The notes under the pieces: generated by a model
Told to the model about the DNA's origin: nothing
Databases searched by the model: none
What the model saw: only the letters and a program-made list of their open reading frames with translations
Assembly: GCA_037178675.1 (NCBI GenBank)
Contig: JAYMGJ010000110.1
Coordinates: forward strand, 1-49,150
Length of the DNA: 49,150 bases
Source: Scleroderma bovista
Taxonomy: Eukaryota > Basidiomycota > Agaricomycetes > Boletales > Sclerodermataceae
Direction of reading: 5' to 3'
Position numbers and translations under genes: made by a program
Part shown: piece by piece, positions 1-10,141 of the stretch
How the letters are laid out: each line of letters opens with the position of its first letter
Numbering within the stretch: position 1 is the stretch's first letter

Positions 1-137
1 GATTACAGAACGTACGTTCAATGTTCTTGGTACTGACGGTTGCATACAAGTGTAAGTGCTCACATACATACTTCAAGGGTACGCAGTACCTTTCACCTTT
101 CTTAATCGCACCTCCCCTTTACCTATCTTCTTCTCTG

Positions 138-691
138 TTACGTTAGTAGCCTGCCCCTTAATGGAGATACCACCACTGGGTCCCTTGGGCAAACCACTAC
201 TTTTGCTTCCCATGTAAATATATCTCCGCCTTCATCAGCGATAGGAAGAGTGCTGGGGCCAGCTTCTCCAACGACGGAACTGTCGCGAGAGCATTCAGGG
301 GAAGATCCACGGGAGCGACTCGGAAGGCTTCGTTTAGGAGATGGGCTCGAAGACGAACGACGGCGGCGGCGCTCCCGAGGCAACCTAGGTGGTATCAGCA
401 ACACGATTTCCGAAGGCCCTTGCGCCTTAGTATCCTCTCACTCATCGTAAGCCCTCTTTTCAACTGATCCATTCGCAATTCGTCACTCATATGCTTCCCG
501 GCCATCTTGCTTAGAACATCGTCCTCTGCGTGCGTGATTTTATGGCTTCCCATCTTTTCCCAGCGAGACCTGAGGTTCTAATACCTCTCGAACAGTGGGT
601 CGCCCGAGCGGGTGCCGGCATTCCATAGTCCCGACGCCACATATTTTTGCCAGACAAAATAGTAATAGTATCTGTATTTCGAAGAAGACAT
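138..691 (-). pseudogene. Unrecognised minus-strand gene or decaying pseudogene
   Basis: I do not recognise the family. From an ATG at 691 one frame reads a Tyr/Trp-rich start (SKYRYYYYFVWQKYVASGLW) and then GTRSGDPLFERY, followed by a TAG at 578-580. The same frame continues with RSRWEKMGSHKITHAEDDVL and KMAGKHMSDELRMDQLKRG, a charged helical segment. Near 430 the protein-like signal moves to another frame ending at 138, with an Arg/Ser-rich stretch (RERRRRRSSSSPSPKRS) and a hydrophilic tail. The breaks coincide with GT...AG stretches of only 15 nt (570-584) and 23 nt (419-441), too short for ordinary fungal introns. It is either a real gene with unusual splicing or a gene broken by a nonsense mutation and a frameshift. 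Confidence 0.35.
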
Positions 692-992
692 TACAGCGAG
701 AGGGCGACTACTTATACTGTACTATGGGGATTCGGAACGATGATATATGTGACATTTCGGTCGAGTGTGAAGGCCTAAATGGTCCAGCAATGTCTGCAGA
801 CAACGTTGAGAGTACATTATCCGCCGTGTCTGAGCCTGACTATTAAATGTGCCACGACCGGAACAGGAGTAGACGATGCTACCAGCATGAGCATTAACGG
901 TGCAGACTGGGCAGGAGCGGGGTGGGAGTCCTCGCCACTGCTACAGGCTCGACCCAGGCTCAACAATACAGTATCTCCGATTTTGATTACAA
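692..992. other. Intergenic, no feature recognised
   Basis: About 300 bp between the unresolved left-end locus and the stop of the Tcp11-domain gene. Only short shadow frames are present, and I see no RNA gene or repeat. Confidence 0.5.
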
Positions 993-3102
993 CTATGATT
1001 CCGCTTCAATCAGGTCTCCCCATATGCTCTGCACCCACTCCAGTTGATCATCTATTTGCATAAACACGCTGGCCATCGCACTATTCAGCACGGAGTCATC
1101 AAATCCCTTTACCACTACTTTCGTGCTTCCTTCAGCGGGCCGAAGCCGTGGGGGCCGCTCATCCATATCCTCAGAGTCTAGCACCAGCCTCGGTCGCTTC
1201 CCACCGCGCTCGTCATCTCGTCCTGACTTTAGGATTTCCGGAACTACTACTCGATCTCGAGTGGGATGGGGCTCCACCCGAGGACGTACAAGGCTAGTCA
1301 CAAGTGCAGTCAGCAGCCTGTTCTGTAATAGAACGAATACTGGACTGGTAGGTTTGAGTATTCCGTCCACGGCCGTCCGTAATTTAGTCTCGGTTTCTTT
1401 TGATGGTAGGGACCCGCCGTGAGTATTCGCCCGGATGACCTCATCCGCAAGGTTCACGAGCCTAGTGCCACTTGCATCCGGTTCTTCAGCAATGTCAGCT
1501 CGCAGAAGTGTCCAGATGCGTTCAGTGAAAGACATGGGCCCAGAAGTCTTGGAGGTTGGAGTAAGTGTGCGTAATGCTGCAGCGATGATAAGAGCCTGCA
1601 GGTAGTTTTGTATTTTGACAATGGTCGGAACGGAGAAGAAAAAGACAGGTGGTAGCAGGTTATCATGGCCCACGCTTGTTGACTGTACCGAAGAGGTGAG
1701 CCTCTGTGTCTCAGATCCGTCAGGAATTGTTTTCGGATCTCTTGTGGGAGACGGGCACGTAACCGGCGAGGAGCAACCCAATGACTGTACCACGCGGACA
1801 ATCCATGATAGCCGCGATTCAGCTGCATCCCCGATTACAGAAAAGGGCGGCTGAAGCTCCTTCAGCCACGACCGCCACCCTTGCATGATACGATCCTTGT
1901 TCCACAAGTCGAGAATGGCCCGACGTTCCGCCACTTTTGCTTGTTTAGCGATCACAGACTTAATTTGCTGCTCAGACATGCTTCCCAAGACGAATTGGGA
2001 CAAGTCGTCTTTCATCACTTCCGAACATTTGAGGACGAACCTGATGACACGAAGAACCAGTGTGGCAAGAGCTACTGGGCGGGTTGTGCGAATAGGCGGA
2101 TTGTCTAGAGCTCGTTGCTCTAATTCGATCCCTGCATCGCGGACAGGTGCACAGCGCTCCCGCATACTTGCAAGTACTTCTCGAAGATGCGAAATGGCAG
2201 ACTCTAAAGGTGAGGATGTGGGAGGAAACGGGGGCGACAGCGTTTCCAGCACAGGATGTCTGGGTGGAAGGAGATGGGAGAGAGCCACTTGCATGTCAAC
2301 ATACAGTGGCTTCAGACGCACGAGTTGGATAGCTGGTTCTGGGTTTGATAGACTCTCCAGGGCCTGCAGGAATCTGGGGCTCAGCTTCTGGGAACTCTCT
2401 GAACAGCGAGGTTCGCACCTCATCCCAGAAAGCCTTGTGTGCCAACTTCTCCACTTTGTTCTGTAATGTTGGCTTAGAGTTTCCCTCAGAATGAACGTGG
2501 GGACGAGACATGGCAGAGAGCAGAGATTTTCCTGGCGGGAGGACTTGCCCAGGGTCGGTAGCAAGGAGATGAAGGAAGTACGTCTTGTCCAGGACTTCCA
2601 TTAGCTCCAGGGGGAGAATAGGAGGATCGGCACTGGGTATCAACTGCGGCACTACGAAACTCTGGGATGGAGGAAGGAGCATTAAGAACCTCCCCTTGGA
2701 TACCCCTTCAGCATTGGATGTTTCGAAGGAGGGTTGGGTGCCCTGAGATGCTTTATTCGACGCGGCTGTCAGAGAATCCCAGAGGGCACCCAGAAGATCG
2801 TCATTCTCTTTCGACTGCTCCCATAGACCATGTTCTTGGAGCTGCGTAAAATCCCACCGCAGTGTGTCCCATGAGAGATCGATTGCAATATCAGGGTTGC
2901 GCTGCAAGTCTTCCAGCAAGGAAATTGTATCCTTGAGCAGAGTGCTGGTTGGGGCTGCCTGAGCCTTTGCTTTGAGGCGCCGAATGATAGAATCCATCGG
3001 AGCAGTGACTGCGATGTCATCACAGACACTGACTTGATCTAACCACGGTATATTATAAAGCCGTAGCCTTCGGAAATTATCCACATTAGTGTTCTTCTGC
3101 AT
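993..3102 (-). CDS. Tcp11-domain protein (SOK1 family)
   Basis: The T-complex protein 11/Sok1 family is linked to cAMP/PKA signalling in yeast and to sperm function in mammals; its biochemical role is unclear. The family signature is seen as VEKLAHKAFWDE, then VDMQVALSHLLPP, then SMRERCAPVRD, matching the conserved 'CAPVRD' core. The N-terminal quarter is helical and charged, and a basic patch (GGKRPRLVLDSEDMDERPPR) lies near the C-terminus. I place one 55-nt intron at 2364-2418 (donor GTGCGA, acceptor TGCAG, phase 0) that joins AFWDE to ALESLSNPEP, giving about 684 aa. The ATG at 3102 is the first in frame; an alternative Met at 3006 (MDSIIRRLKAKAQ) would leave more upstream space. It is divergently arranged with the NIPA gene, with only 9 bp between the two ATGs. 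Confidence 0.85.
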
Positions 3103-3111
3103 CCTTGTGTA
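3103..3111. promoter_or_regulatory. 9-bp gap between divergent start codons
   Basis: Nine bases separate the Tcp11 ATG (minus, 3102) and the NIPA ATG (plus, 3112). If both starts are right, each gene's promoter and 5' UTR must lie inside the other's coding region, and the transcripts overlap. No TATA box can fit here. The inference depends on both start calls. Confidence 0.45.
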
Positions 3112-4954
3112 ATGGACCCTCCGGTCACCCCAACTCCTACTCCTTCACCAGCAGGAGCTGATGGTGCTGGCCACCATACGAACACTGTCGTGGCCTTCAT
3201 CATAGGCTTTGCGATCATCATGATGGCTTCCGTTCTCAACGCTGCAGGACTGAACCTCACGAAACTGGATCATGTGAGTACTGTTCCCATGTGAAGAGCT
3301 TGGCTTCGTGTGTCTAATCATAGTAGGTGAGAACGAGCTCCATTCCAAAACACGCACGAAGACGGGATTGGCTACGTCCATTATGGCTTTTGGGAATAAT
3401 ACTCTACGTGTTATCCCAGCTCATTGGCAGTACCCTGGCACTGGACTACATGAGAGCGGGTGGGCTATTCTCCCCCGTGTATGCATCCACTGTACCATAA
3501 CTGACGCGCTACATATCCTCAGAATATGTCGCCCCTCTTGGGTCCGCTTCACTCATCTTTAATTTCCTGTTCGCTAGATTTCTGGTGGGAACCCCAGTTA
3601 CAAACACAGATATACACGTCAGTTGATCTGTCCCCGCTCCTTCACTTATTACTGACCGCATTGCAGGGTACAATAATAGTGGTGGTCGGCGTCATCGGTA
3701 TTGTTGCGTTCGGCGGCATTAACAGTGGACTATCTTCTGAGACAGACGTTCAACATCTCACTGCGCTATGGAGACGTGGCGGATGGCTTTTCTTTTTCCT
3801 TTGCATGGCTGTCGCCCTCATCCTGGTTTTCATCTTCACTTCATCCCTCGATGCAGTACTCGCTGCTCGCTCGGATATCACCTCGGAACCATTCTCAGGG
3901 ATGTCGGCACGGAAATCCCATGTGCCAAGAACCACACTTCTGGGGAAGATCAAGGACAAGTGGACCTGGTCGATGCTTTGGATCAAAGAAAAGCTAGAGG
4001 TGTGGACAGCTCCACAAGATGATAAAAGAATTGCATGGGTGCTCGGCATTGGATGGGCATGTTGTGGCGGTGGGCTCGCAGGAGGATGTTTGGTGTTTGC
4101 CAAAGCCACGTATGCAGGGTCCTCTACGATGTTTATGCGCATGCTGACCCTTGCACAGAGTCAAGCTGCTTACCGGGAGTTTGTCTCACGAAAACCCAGG
4201 CAATCAGTTTGGCCATTTGGCACCGATATTTACGATCATTTTGTTGGCCATAACTGCTGTCTTGCAAATAATTTGTCTCAACCGGGGTTTGAAGGTGTAC
4301 GATTCCACCCTGGTCGTACCGGTATTTTATGGTGTCTACACCGCTACAGGGTGCGCATTTGCATTTCCTCTCGTAAAGACCATTCAATTTTAACTCGAGC
4401 TCAATAGCTTCCTCGACTCTTTAATTTTCAACAATCAAGTCGACGCGTACAAGCCATGGATACTTTTTCTCATCTTTACATCTATTGTGATCCTAATCTC
4501 CGGGGTCGTGCTTCTTACGTCGAAGAAACCTGAGCGGTCTAAACGCGCGGGCAGTGTACCACTCTCCACCACTCCTCACTCCACCACCAAGGTGGACAGT
4601 CCAGTGGATGATGCGAGGGAAGGTAACGATGGAGAAGAACAGGCACTCCATGGCCGAAGCGAAGGAAGAGAGGCTGGGGGGCGCATGTTGTGGCAGTTAG
4701 GGGATGCGAGTGATGATGAGGACGATCCTGTTTCTGACGGTGCACACAGACACGCTTCGAGGGGAATGGACCCGACCAAAGATGGCAAGGAGTGTCATGA
4801 AGAGAGTGCTTTGTTGATGCAAGGTGGGCAGACCTGTCAGCATCGACGTTCGGATTCGTCAGACGCAACGCTTGATGCTAACGATGAGACCCGCAAAGGA
4901 GCGTTCCACGACGACTCACGAGAATTTGAGCAATGGAAAGATTACCGCTCATGA
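3112..4954 (+). CDS. NIPA-type magnesium transporter (DUF803)
   Basis: A multi-span membrane protein of the NIPA/DUF803 family, which carries Mg2+ in endosomal or plasma membranes. After splicing, the family landmarks appear in order: an N-terminal membrane segment (TVVAFIIGFAIIMMASVLNA) followed by GLNLTKLDH, then VLSQLIGSTLALDYMR, EYVAPLGSASLIFNF, the GTIIVVVGVIGIVAFGG span, GGGLAGGCLVFAK, then TVKLLTG, STLVVPVFYGVYTATG and FLDSLIFNNQVDAYKPW. I resolve six exons: 3112-3273, 3327-3459, 3523-3617, 3667-4109, 4159-4350 and 4408-4954, all with consistent phases, giving 523 aa. The last about 140 residues are a hydrophilic, acidic, His/Asp-rich tail beyond the family core, presumably cytosolic. 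Confidence 0.92.
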
Positions 4955-5124
4955 AGGATGGGCCTTAGGACAAAAGCAGATACCCTAGTTTAATAATTAT
5001 CCGGATAGTACATACACATTTCGCGGTATGTACATACCTATTGTAGCACATTTCGTATAACTTGACACTCTGCTTATGTGGCTGTGTCAAACTTATAATT
5101 TGGCGAAGCTTAACTTGCAACATC

Positions 5125-6773
5125 ATGGTCAACCTGGCAGACGGGACCCAGGACAAGGAAGTCGACGAGCTCGAGGACGACTTTCCGTCGGACGATGAGA
5201 ATGTAGATCCAAATGTATTTAAGGTCTCGGACCCGCTAACACCGCCCTCGGCCATGAGTTACAGCGCGCAAGAGCTGCACAGTAAGGTCCAAATTTTCTG
5301 CGCGTAACCTCTAGCTGACTTCAGAAGCGTTCATCCACGAGGGTTACATCGACCTAAATCCAAGTTACCAACGAGGTATGGCTATGACGTCGTCGTGTCC
5401 GGTTTGTTAACAGTAACCTGACATTAGATGTGGTATGGCCAGAAAGCAAGCAGATTGGCCTTATTGACTCCATCTTCCGCAACTTCTACATCCCTCCTAT
5501 TATATTTGCTGTACAAAAAGACGAGGATGGAGAAACCATACGCGTCTGCGTGGATGGCAAGCAAAGGTTGACATCTATTCAAAAGTTTCTCGATGGCTTG
5601 GTAAGGTCAACTCCCCGTTCTCCTCTTCGAACCTTTCTTGACTGTATCTGAGCGGTAACAGATACCTCGTGAGTCTTGACGCATAGCATCTGCCAATATA
5701 GTCTTTTTTTAATTTATGTGTGTGAAGATCGTGACTTGCGGACCAAGAAGAGTTTCTGGTTCGTAAGGTCTGAGCAACAGAGGACAACACGTCTGGAGAT
5801 TCCTGAAGCTTGGAAACAACAATTTGCTGAGACGCGAATCACCTGCGGTACGTACTTTCACGCTCAATTTGCACACAACTTATTGTGGCGTTTCTTCTAG
5901 TGGAATACCATGACTTAGCCCCTGGCACTGAGAGAGAAATCTTTCAACGGGTGCAGCTTGGAATGACCCTGACTGCAGCAGGTATACTGTTTCTTTGTCA
6001 CGTAGATAGTGGCTCAATGCAGAACAGAGAAGCTGCAGGCAATTTGCTCGTCATGGGCAGAATGGATAGCGGATCTCCACACTAGGCACGTCAACTCGGA
6101 GGGTGGACTTGCGCAGGTTCTGCAATGGGACACCAAACGCGGACGAGATTTTCAGTGTATAGCTCAGATGGTATATTGTTGCGACTCGTTACCCGACCAC
6201 GCCCTTCCTACAGCACAAAAGCTAGAAAGGTGGCTTTCGCGAGTCGACAAGCCTGGTCAAGTGTTCAAGACGCAAGTTATCGACGCCTTAAATGCATTTT
6301 GGCATATAGCCAGCTCAGAAGGACTCAATGCTGCATTTCAACAGGTCGATAAGCGTGTCGCTCCGGTCGAATTTGTTTTTATCGGTAGGATGGCTCATAC
6401 AAGTAATTTTGATTTCTGATGTCTGTTCCGTGCAGGTACTCTTCTTTTTATCCTACGAGATCACACCTACCAAGAACAAGCACTGGCAATCCTACATATG
6501 CGGTTACGAATTCGAGAACAGTTCATTGATGTCCGCAACAACGGCTTGGTCGGTAAAGCGCTGTGGAATTATATTGATAGTGTAACGGGCCCGAGTGGAC
6601 TCCGTGTTCTCGAGAGCAGCGGATCGTCATCTAGTCGCGTTGCTCTTTCATCTGGCTCCAAGAGGAAACGTAAACAACTGGATGAGGAAGATGAGGACTA
6701 TCACCCTTCTCCTGTGAGAAGCCTTGGCCAGGGTGCCAAAACACGTGCCAGACTCAGGCAGAACGACAGCTGA
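5125..6773 (+). CDS. DUF262 (GmrSD N-terminal-like) domain protein
   Basis: This carries the DUF262 fold of the ParB/Srx-like nuclease superfamily, found in bacterial GmrS-type restriction enzymes and, without known function, in many fungi. Diagnostic motifs are seen after splicing: EGYIDLNPSYQR, then DVVWPESKQIGLIDSIF, then FYIPPIIF, then VCVDGKQRLTSIQKFLDG, where DGKQR matches the family DGQQR motif. The acidic N-terminus (MVNLADGTQDKEVDELEDDF) follows an ATG at 5125; upstream in-frame codons are 5' UTR-like. Several introns occur, and frame is kept only by including a 7-nt exon at 5662-5668. The C-terminus is Ser-rich and ends in a basic KRKRKQ cluster that could be a nuclear signal, followed by an acidic stretch. 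It converges on DCC1 with 83 bp between stops. Confidence 0.85.
5662..5668 (+). other. 7-nt micro-exon in the DUF262 gene
   Basis: The exon ATACCTC is bounded by acceptor ...GGTAACAG and donor GTGAGT. Upstream exon ...FLDGL ends in phase 0 and the downstream exon must be read in the RDLRTKKSFWF frame; the micro-exon supplies Ile-Pro plus the first base of His. Skipping it would put the downstream exon out of frame. Confidence 0.7.
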
Positions 6774-6856
6774 GGTGGTTCAGCAGATGCAAATTCGGTG
6801 GTACAGTAGTGGATACTTTAGTACTTCTTTTTCTCTTTTTGTTACAAATATTGTCA

Positions 6857-8236
6857 CTAGTTGTTGCACCCTACTCTGGGGGCATACATTGTACCTTCGG
6901 GCGTTACTATAGCTCGCGCGTGTTTTAGTAGAAGCTTGTCCCGCTCCTTAGAGTTGACTGCGATATCTGTCAGGAAAGGCTCTATTTCGTCACCGGTCCA
7001 TCGCTTTCGCGCGAGGAACAGCTCAATGAAACGCGCAGCGGGGTCTGTTGGGAGCTCCGAAGCAGGAAAGTAATTCAAAGCATCATCTTTGTTGGTATCT
7101 TTGGGTGGTGTCCGAAGGTAGTTTCCCTAAAGAGATTTCTTGACTTATTGCTCTGATATAAAGGGCGAAAACGTACTGAAAGAAGGCTCAGTGCAACAAA
7201 ACTCTCGAAGGTATCGCCGACTGCATTTTTCCACTTCGAAAGGAACTCGGACTCGGGGATGGTTTCATGCTAAAATAACACCTCTAGAGTTGTGAACATT
7301 ATCGGGAGTCAATGCCGCACCTTGTAATGTCTAAGAATGCCCAGACCAATTTCAGCGACCACTGCGTTAACGTCCATCTCCCACAAACCCTCTTTGACGA
7401 GGCCAAACCATGAAATAACCTGTCCAGAGACTTCACGAAGGATTTCGTGCTCATCTGCCATCGCAGATACCAGTTCTTCCGCCACCGCCGCCTGATGTGG
7501 CAAGGACAAAGATACGAGATAACTGAGAAGGAGCTCCAGTATCGTACTGAGATGCGCCGGAGTGATGGGACGCAGGCACCCTGTATCCATCGGTAACGTA
7601 GGATGCTTGCAGAGGTTGAAAATGGAACCACTGACCATCAAGGACGAGGATGCGTTTCGCCTTGAGACCTAGTTGAAACTCTGCGTCACTCGCTTGTATT
7701 TCACACCGAGCTAGTTCGTAGCTGTATGTTGGATGTGTTGCCTGGATGAGAAGACCGTTTAGGTATGAGATGGAAGGGTCGGGAATGCTTACACGCCGAT
7801 CTTCGTCTCCTTCGTCGTACTCCATGCCCCTCAGTAGGACGGATAACTTGTGCAGCTTTGGGACGGACGGTACGAGCTCCAGGACTTCGTGCAGTTGATC
7901 TCTCACATTGATCGTTCCCTCGGGATTCGTCCTGGAGGGGGTCGTAACCAACAGAGTATTGGACAGCAGGATAGACCGGAGAGCATAAGTCTTGTCTGCT
8001 GTACAAAAGACGGCGTCCTCAGTAGCATGACCTTTGATGCATAGACTGTCATGAGCGTTTCATGAGTATGCTAGACGCGTAAACTGGTCTAAGAGAACCT
8101 ACGCGGGCTCTGATCGAGATGGCGTGTTCACTGCTGATTCGATGAGCTGGCATAGCTCAGGTGGAAGTTCGATAAGCCGGAATGAGCCTGCATCTTGGAC
8201 ACTGGTTGGGGAGAACCTGACTTCAATACTGCTCAT
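6857..8236 (-). CDS. DCC1: Sister chromatid cohesion protein Dcc1
   Basis: Dcc1 is a subunit of the alternative clamp loader Ctf18-Dcc1-Ctf8-RFC, which loads PCNA and supports cohesion establishment at replication forks. Family features: an N-terminal FRLIELPPELCQLIES motif, then LCIKGHATEDAVFCTADKTY, then the winged-helix region with EIQASDAEFQLGLKA, then CLRPITPAHLSTILELLL, and the C-terminal RKRWTGDEIEPFL and KLLLKHARAIVTPEG. Five exons fit with all phases consistent: 8236-8103, 8045-7636, 7580-7321, 7269-7177 and 7126-6857 (minus strand). They give 388 aa, close to yeast Dcc1. The start is the ATG at 8236, directly preceding the conserved N-terminal strand. Its upstream neighbour, the CDF transporter, lies 110 bp away on the same strand. 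Confidence 0.93.
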
Positions 8237-8345
8237 GATTTGGGATGACTTGTGTCCTTTCTTCGCTAACTGGCATGGACGCGTCAGAAATCATTCGTAA
8301 ACGCGCAAACCAGGGTGTCTATATTACAACGGTATGGATCACGAC

Positions 8346-10033
8346 TCAGTCCATCTCGACATCTACAGGACAAAACTTGACTCTAACGTCCGAAACTTCA
8401 GTCCTGGCCGCTTTGAGTCTACGTGTAATCTGCTCTTCCAGTGTCGATGTTTCTAGCACTGTCAATGTGCTGGACACATTGACCGTAACATCAACGGTTA
8501 TGTGAGATCCAGCGTGCTTCGCTCGCAACTGTTCTATTGCAAGCATGCGGAGGACTCCACGCGCGGATTCAACGCCCTCAGACAAGAGGGGATCCAAAGC
8601 GTGCAATAGCTTCTTGTGAGTGCTCTTCGAAACGCCTGCATCCGTAAGTTCAGCAAAAGCCCCTTTCAACAACACATAACCCTGCTGGAAGATGACGACG
8701 GACACTATCATCCCTTGAAGTCGATTGTAAATGATACTTCACAGGTTCAATACTTCCATTCAGTGTCGCTCACCTCCAATAGGGTCCAGCGGAAGAGCTG
8801 GAAACAACCACGATCCCAAAATTGCAACGAGTGCGACAACACTCGAGTACGCATCACTCCTGTGATGTATCGCATTGGCATATAGCACAGGACTATGCTC
8901 TTCATCCGCAACCTTCTTTGTAATGCGGTAAAGCCACTCCTTGGACAAAACACTGATAGCAGCGAACCAAGCAGCATTTGGATCTAGCACACCCCCGTGA
9001 TGTCCATGGGCATGTCCGATGGACGGCGCATGGTGTGCCACTGACGATACTTGGGAAAGAATATCGTAAAGTGGACCTGGGGGAAGGGTGGATACTGACG
9101 TGGCCAAGCTCTGGACTAGAAGATGGTAAGAGTGGAACCCTATGCCAAGAGCACCACCGATGAGCATGAGCGAGACTGTCGTGGTCCCTAGAGTTTCGAA
9201 CTTGGCAAAACCATAAGGGTAGCGGACTGATGGTGTTTTTCGCGACAGTTTCCAACAGAACAGCGTCACGAAATCGCCCAGAAGATCTGTGCCAAAGATC
9301 AGAGCGCAGCATGGGCGAGAGCAAAGAGTGTGACACACCACTCAAGGAATGACCGGCATCTGCGAGCAAAGATGCAGAGTTCATGGACCAGGCAGCAACG
9401 CCTTTGGCACCGGTCAAAACAACGTTGGCATATAGCCCAATGAGCGTTATCCGACTTCCACGGTCGCCTTGGGTTCGTTAGTCTGTTTTGTTCTTTCGGT
9501 CATTTGCTTGGGACGTACCTCCGCCCTGCAGTGCCTTTAGTATCTTCTCAGCATCGTGGGCGTGGGCGTGATCGTCGTGTGAGTGTGTATGGAAGATGGA
9601 GTGCGAATGTGCGTGGCCATGGTCGTCTGCGTGATCGTGCAGGTGAGTATGCGAGGAAGCACCCTTCTCATGAGCCTTGGTGTTAGTGTCAGATGATGGC
9701 TGGGTAGACTTGGTGCGTCGCTGATGCATGACGGGTGGGTTTGGAAGTGGAATTGGAATTGGGGAAGTAGGTTGGTGCAAACTGACACGACAGCATATGT
9801 GCAACGCCCTAATAAGCCCGTACGGTAAACATAATATCCCTGTATGGTGCGCACCTAGTCCCTGACCTTCCTGCAAGCAATACAGCTGGTCGTCCCAACG
9901 CTGGGCTTATGGTCGTACGAAAGGATCGACGGGTGGACTGAGTCCAACTTCCCCTGAAGGGACAAGGTTGTGTCCAAGTCCGACTCGTACTGCGAACCGA
10001 ATAGTGAATACATCGTAAAGTCGCGCCCATCAT
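8346..10033 (-). CDS. CDF cation-efflux transporter, probably mitochondrial (MMT-like)
   Basis: A cation diffusion facilitator that would export Fe2+, Zn2+ or Mn2+ by proton exchange. After splicing, transmembrane helices and family motifs appear: SRITLIGLYANVVLTGAKG, then SASLLADAGHSLSDLLGDFV (the metal-site HSLSD..D motif), then VRYPYGFAKFETLG, and YANAIHHRSDAYSSVVALV (second metal-site HHRSD). The C-terminal cytosolic domain follows (THKKLLHALDPLL) and ends in ...VDVEMD. The N-terminus is rich in Arg/Ser/Thr with almost no acidic residues, as in a mitochondrial presequence. Then comes a His-rich stretch (HLHDHADDHGHAHSHS) and a second His cluster before TM1. Five exons (10033-9867, 9808-9519, 9467-9339, 9286-8774, 8713-8346) give 488 aa. 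Similarity to yeast Mmt1/Mmt2 is the best guess; the transported metal is not visible. Confidence 0.88.
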
Positions 10034-10141
10034 TAATGACTGTGCGCTGCCCTGCAGCGTAATGGTATGGACATAGAGAGACAGGCGCCTGTTGGTGGCT
10101 CTACTGGGTGACTCACAACTAGTCTCATCTAGGCAACCCAG

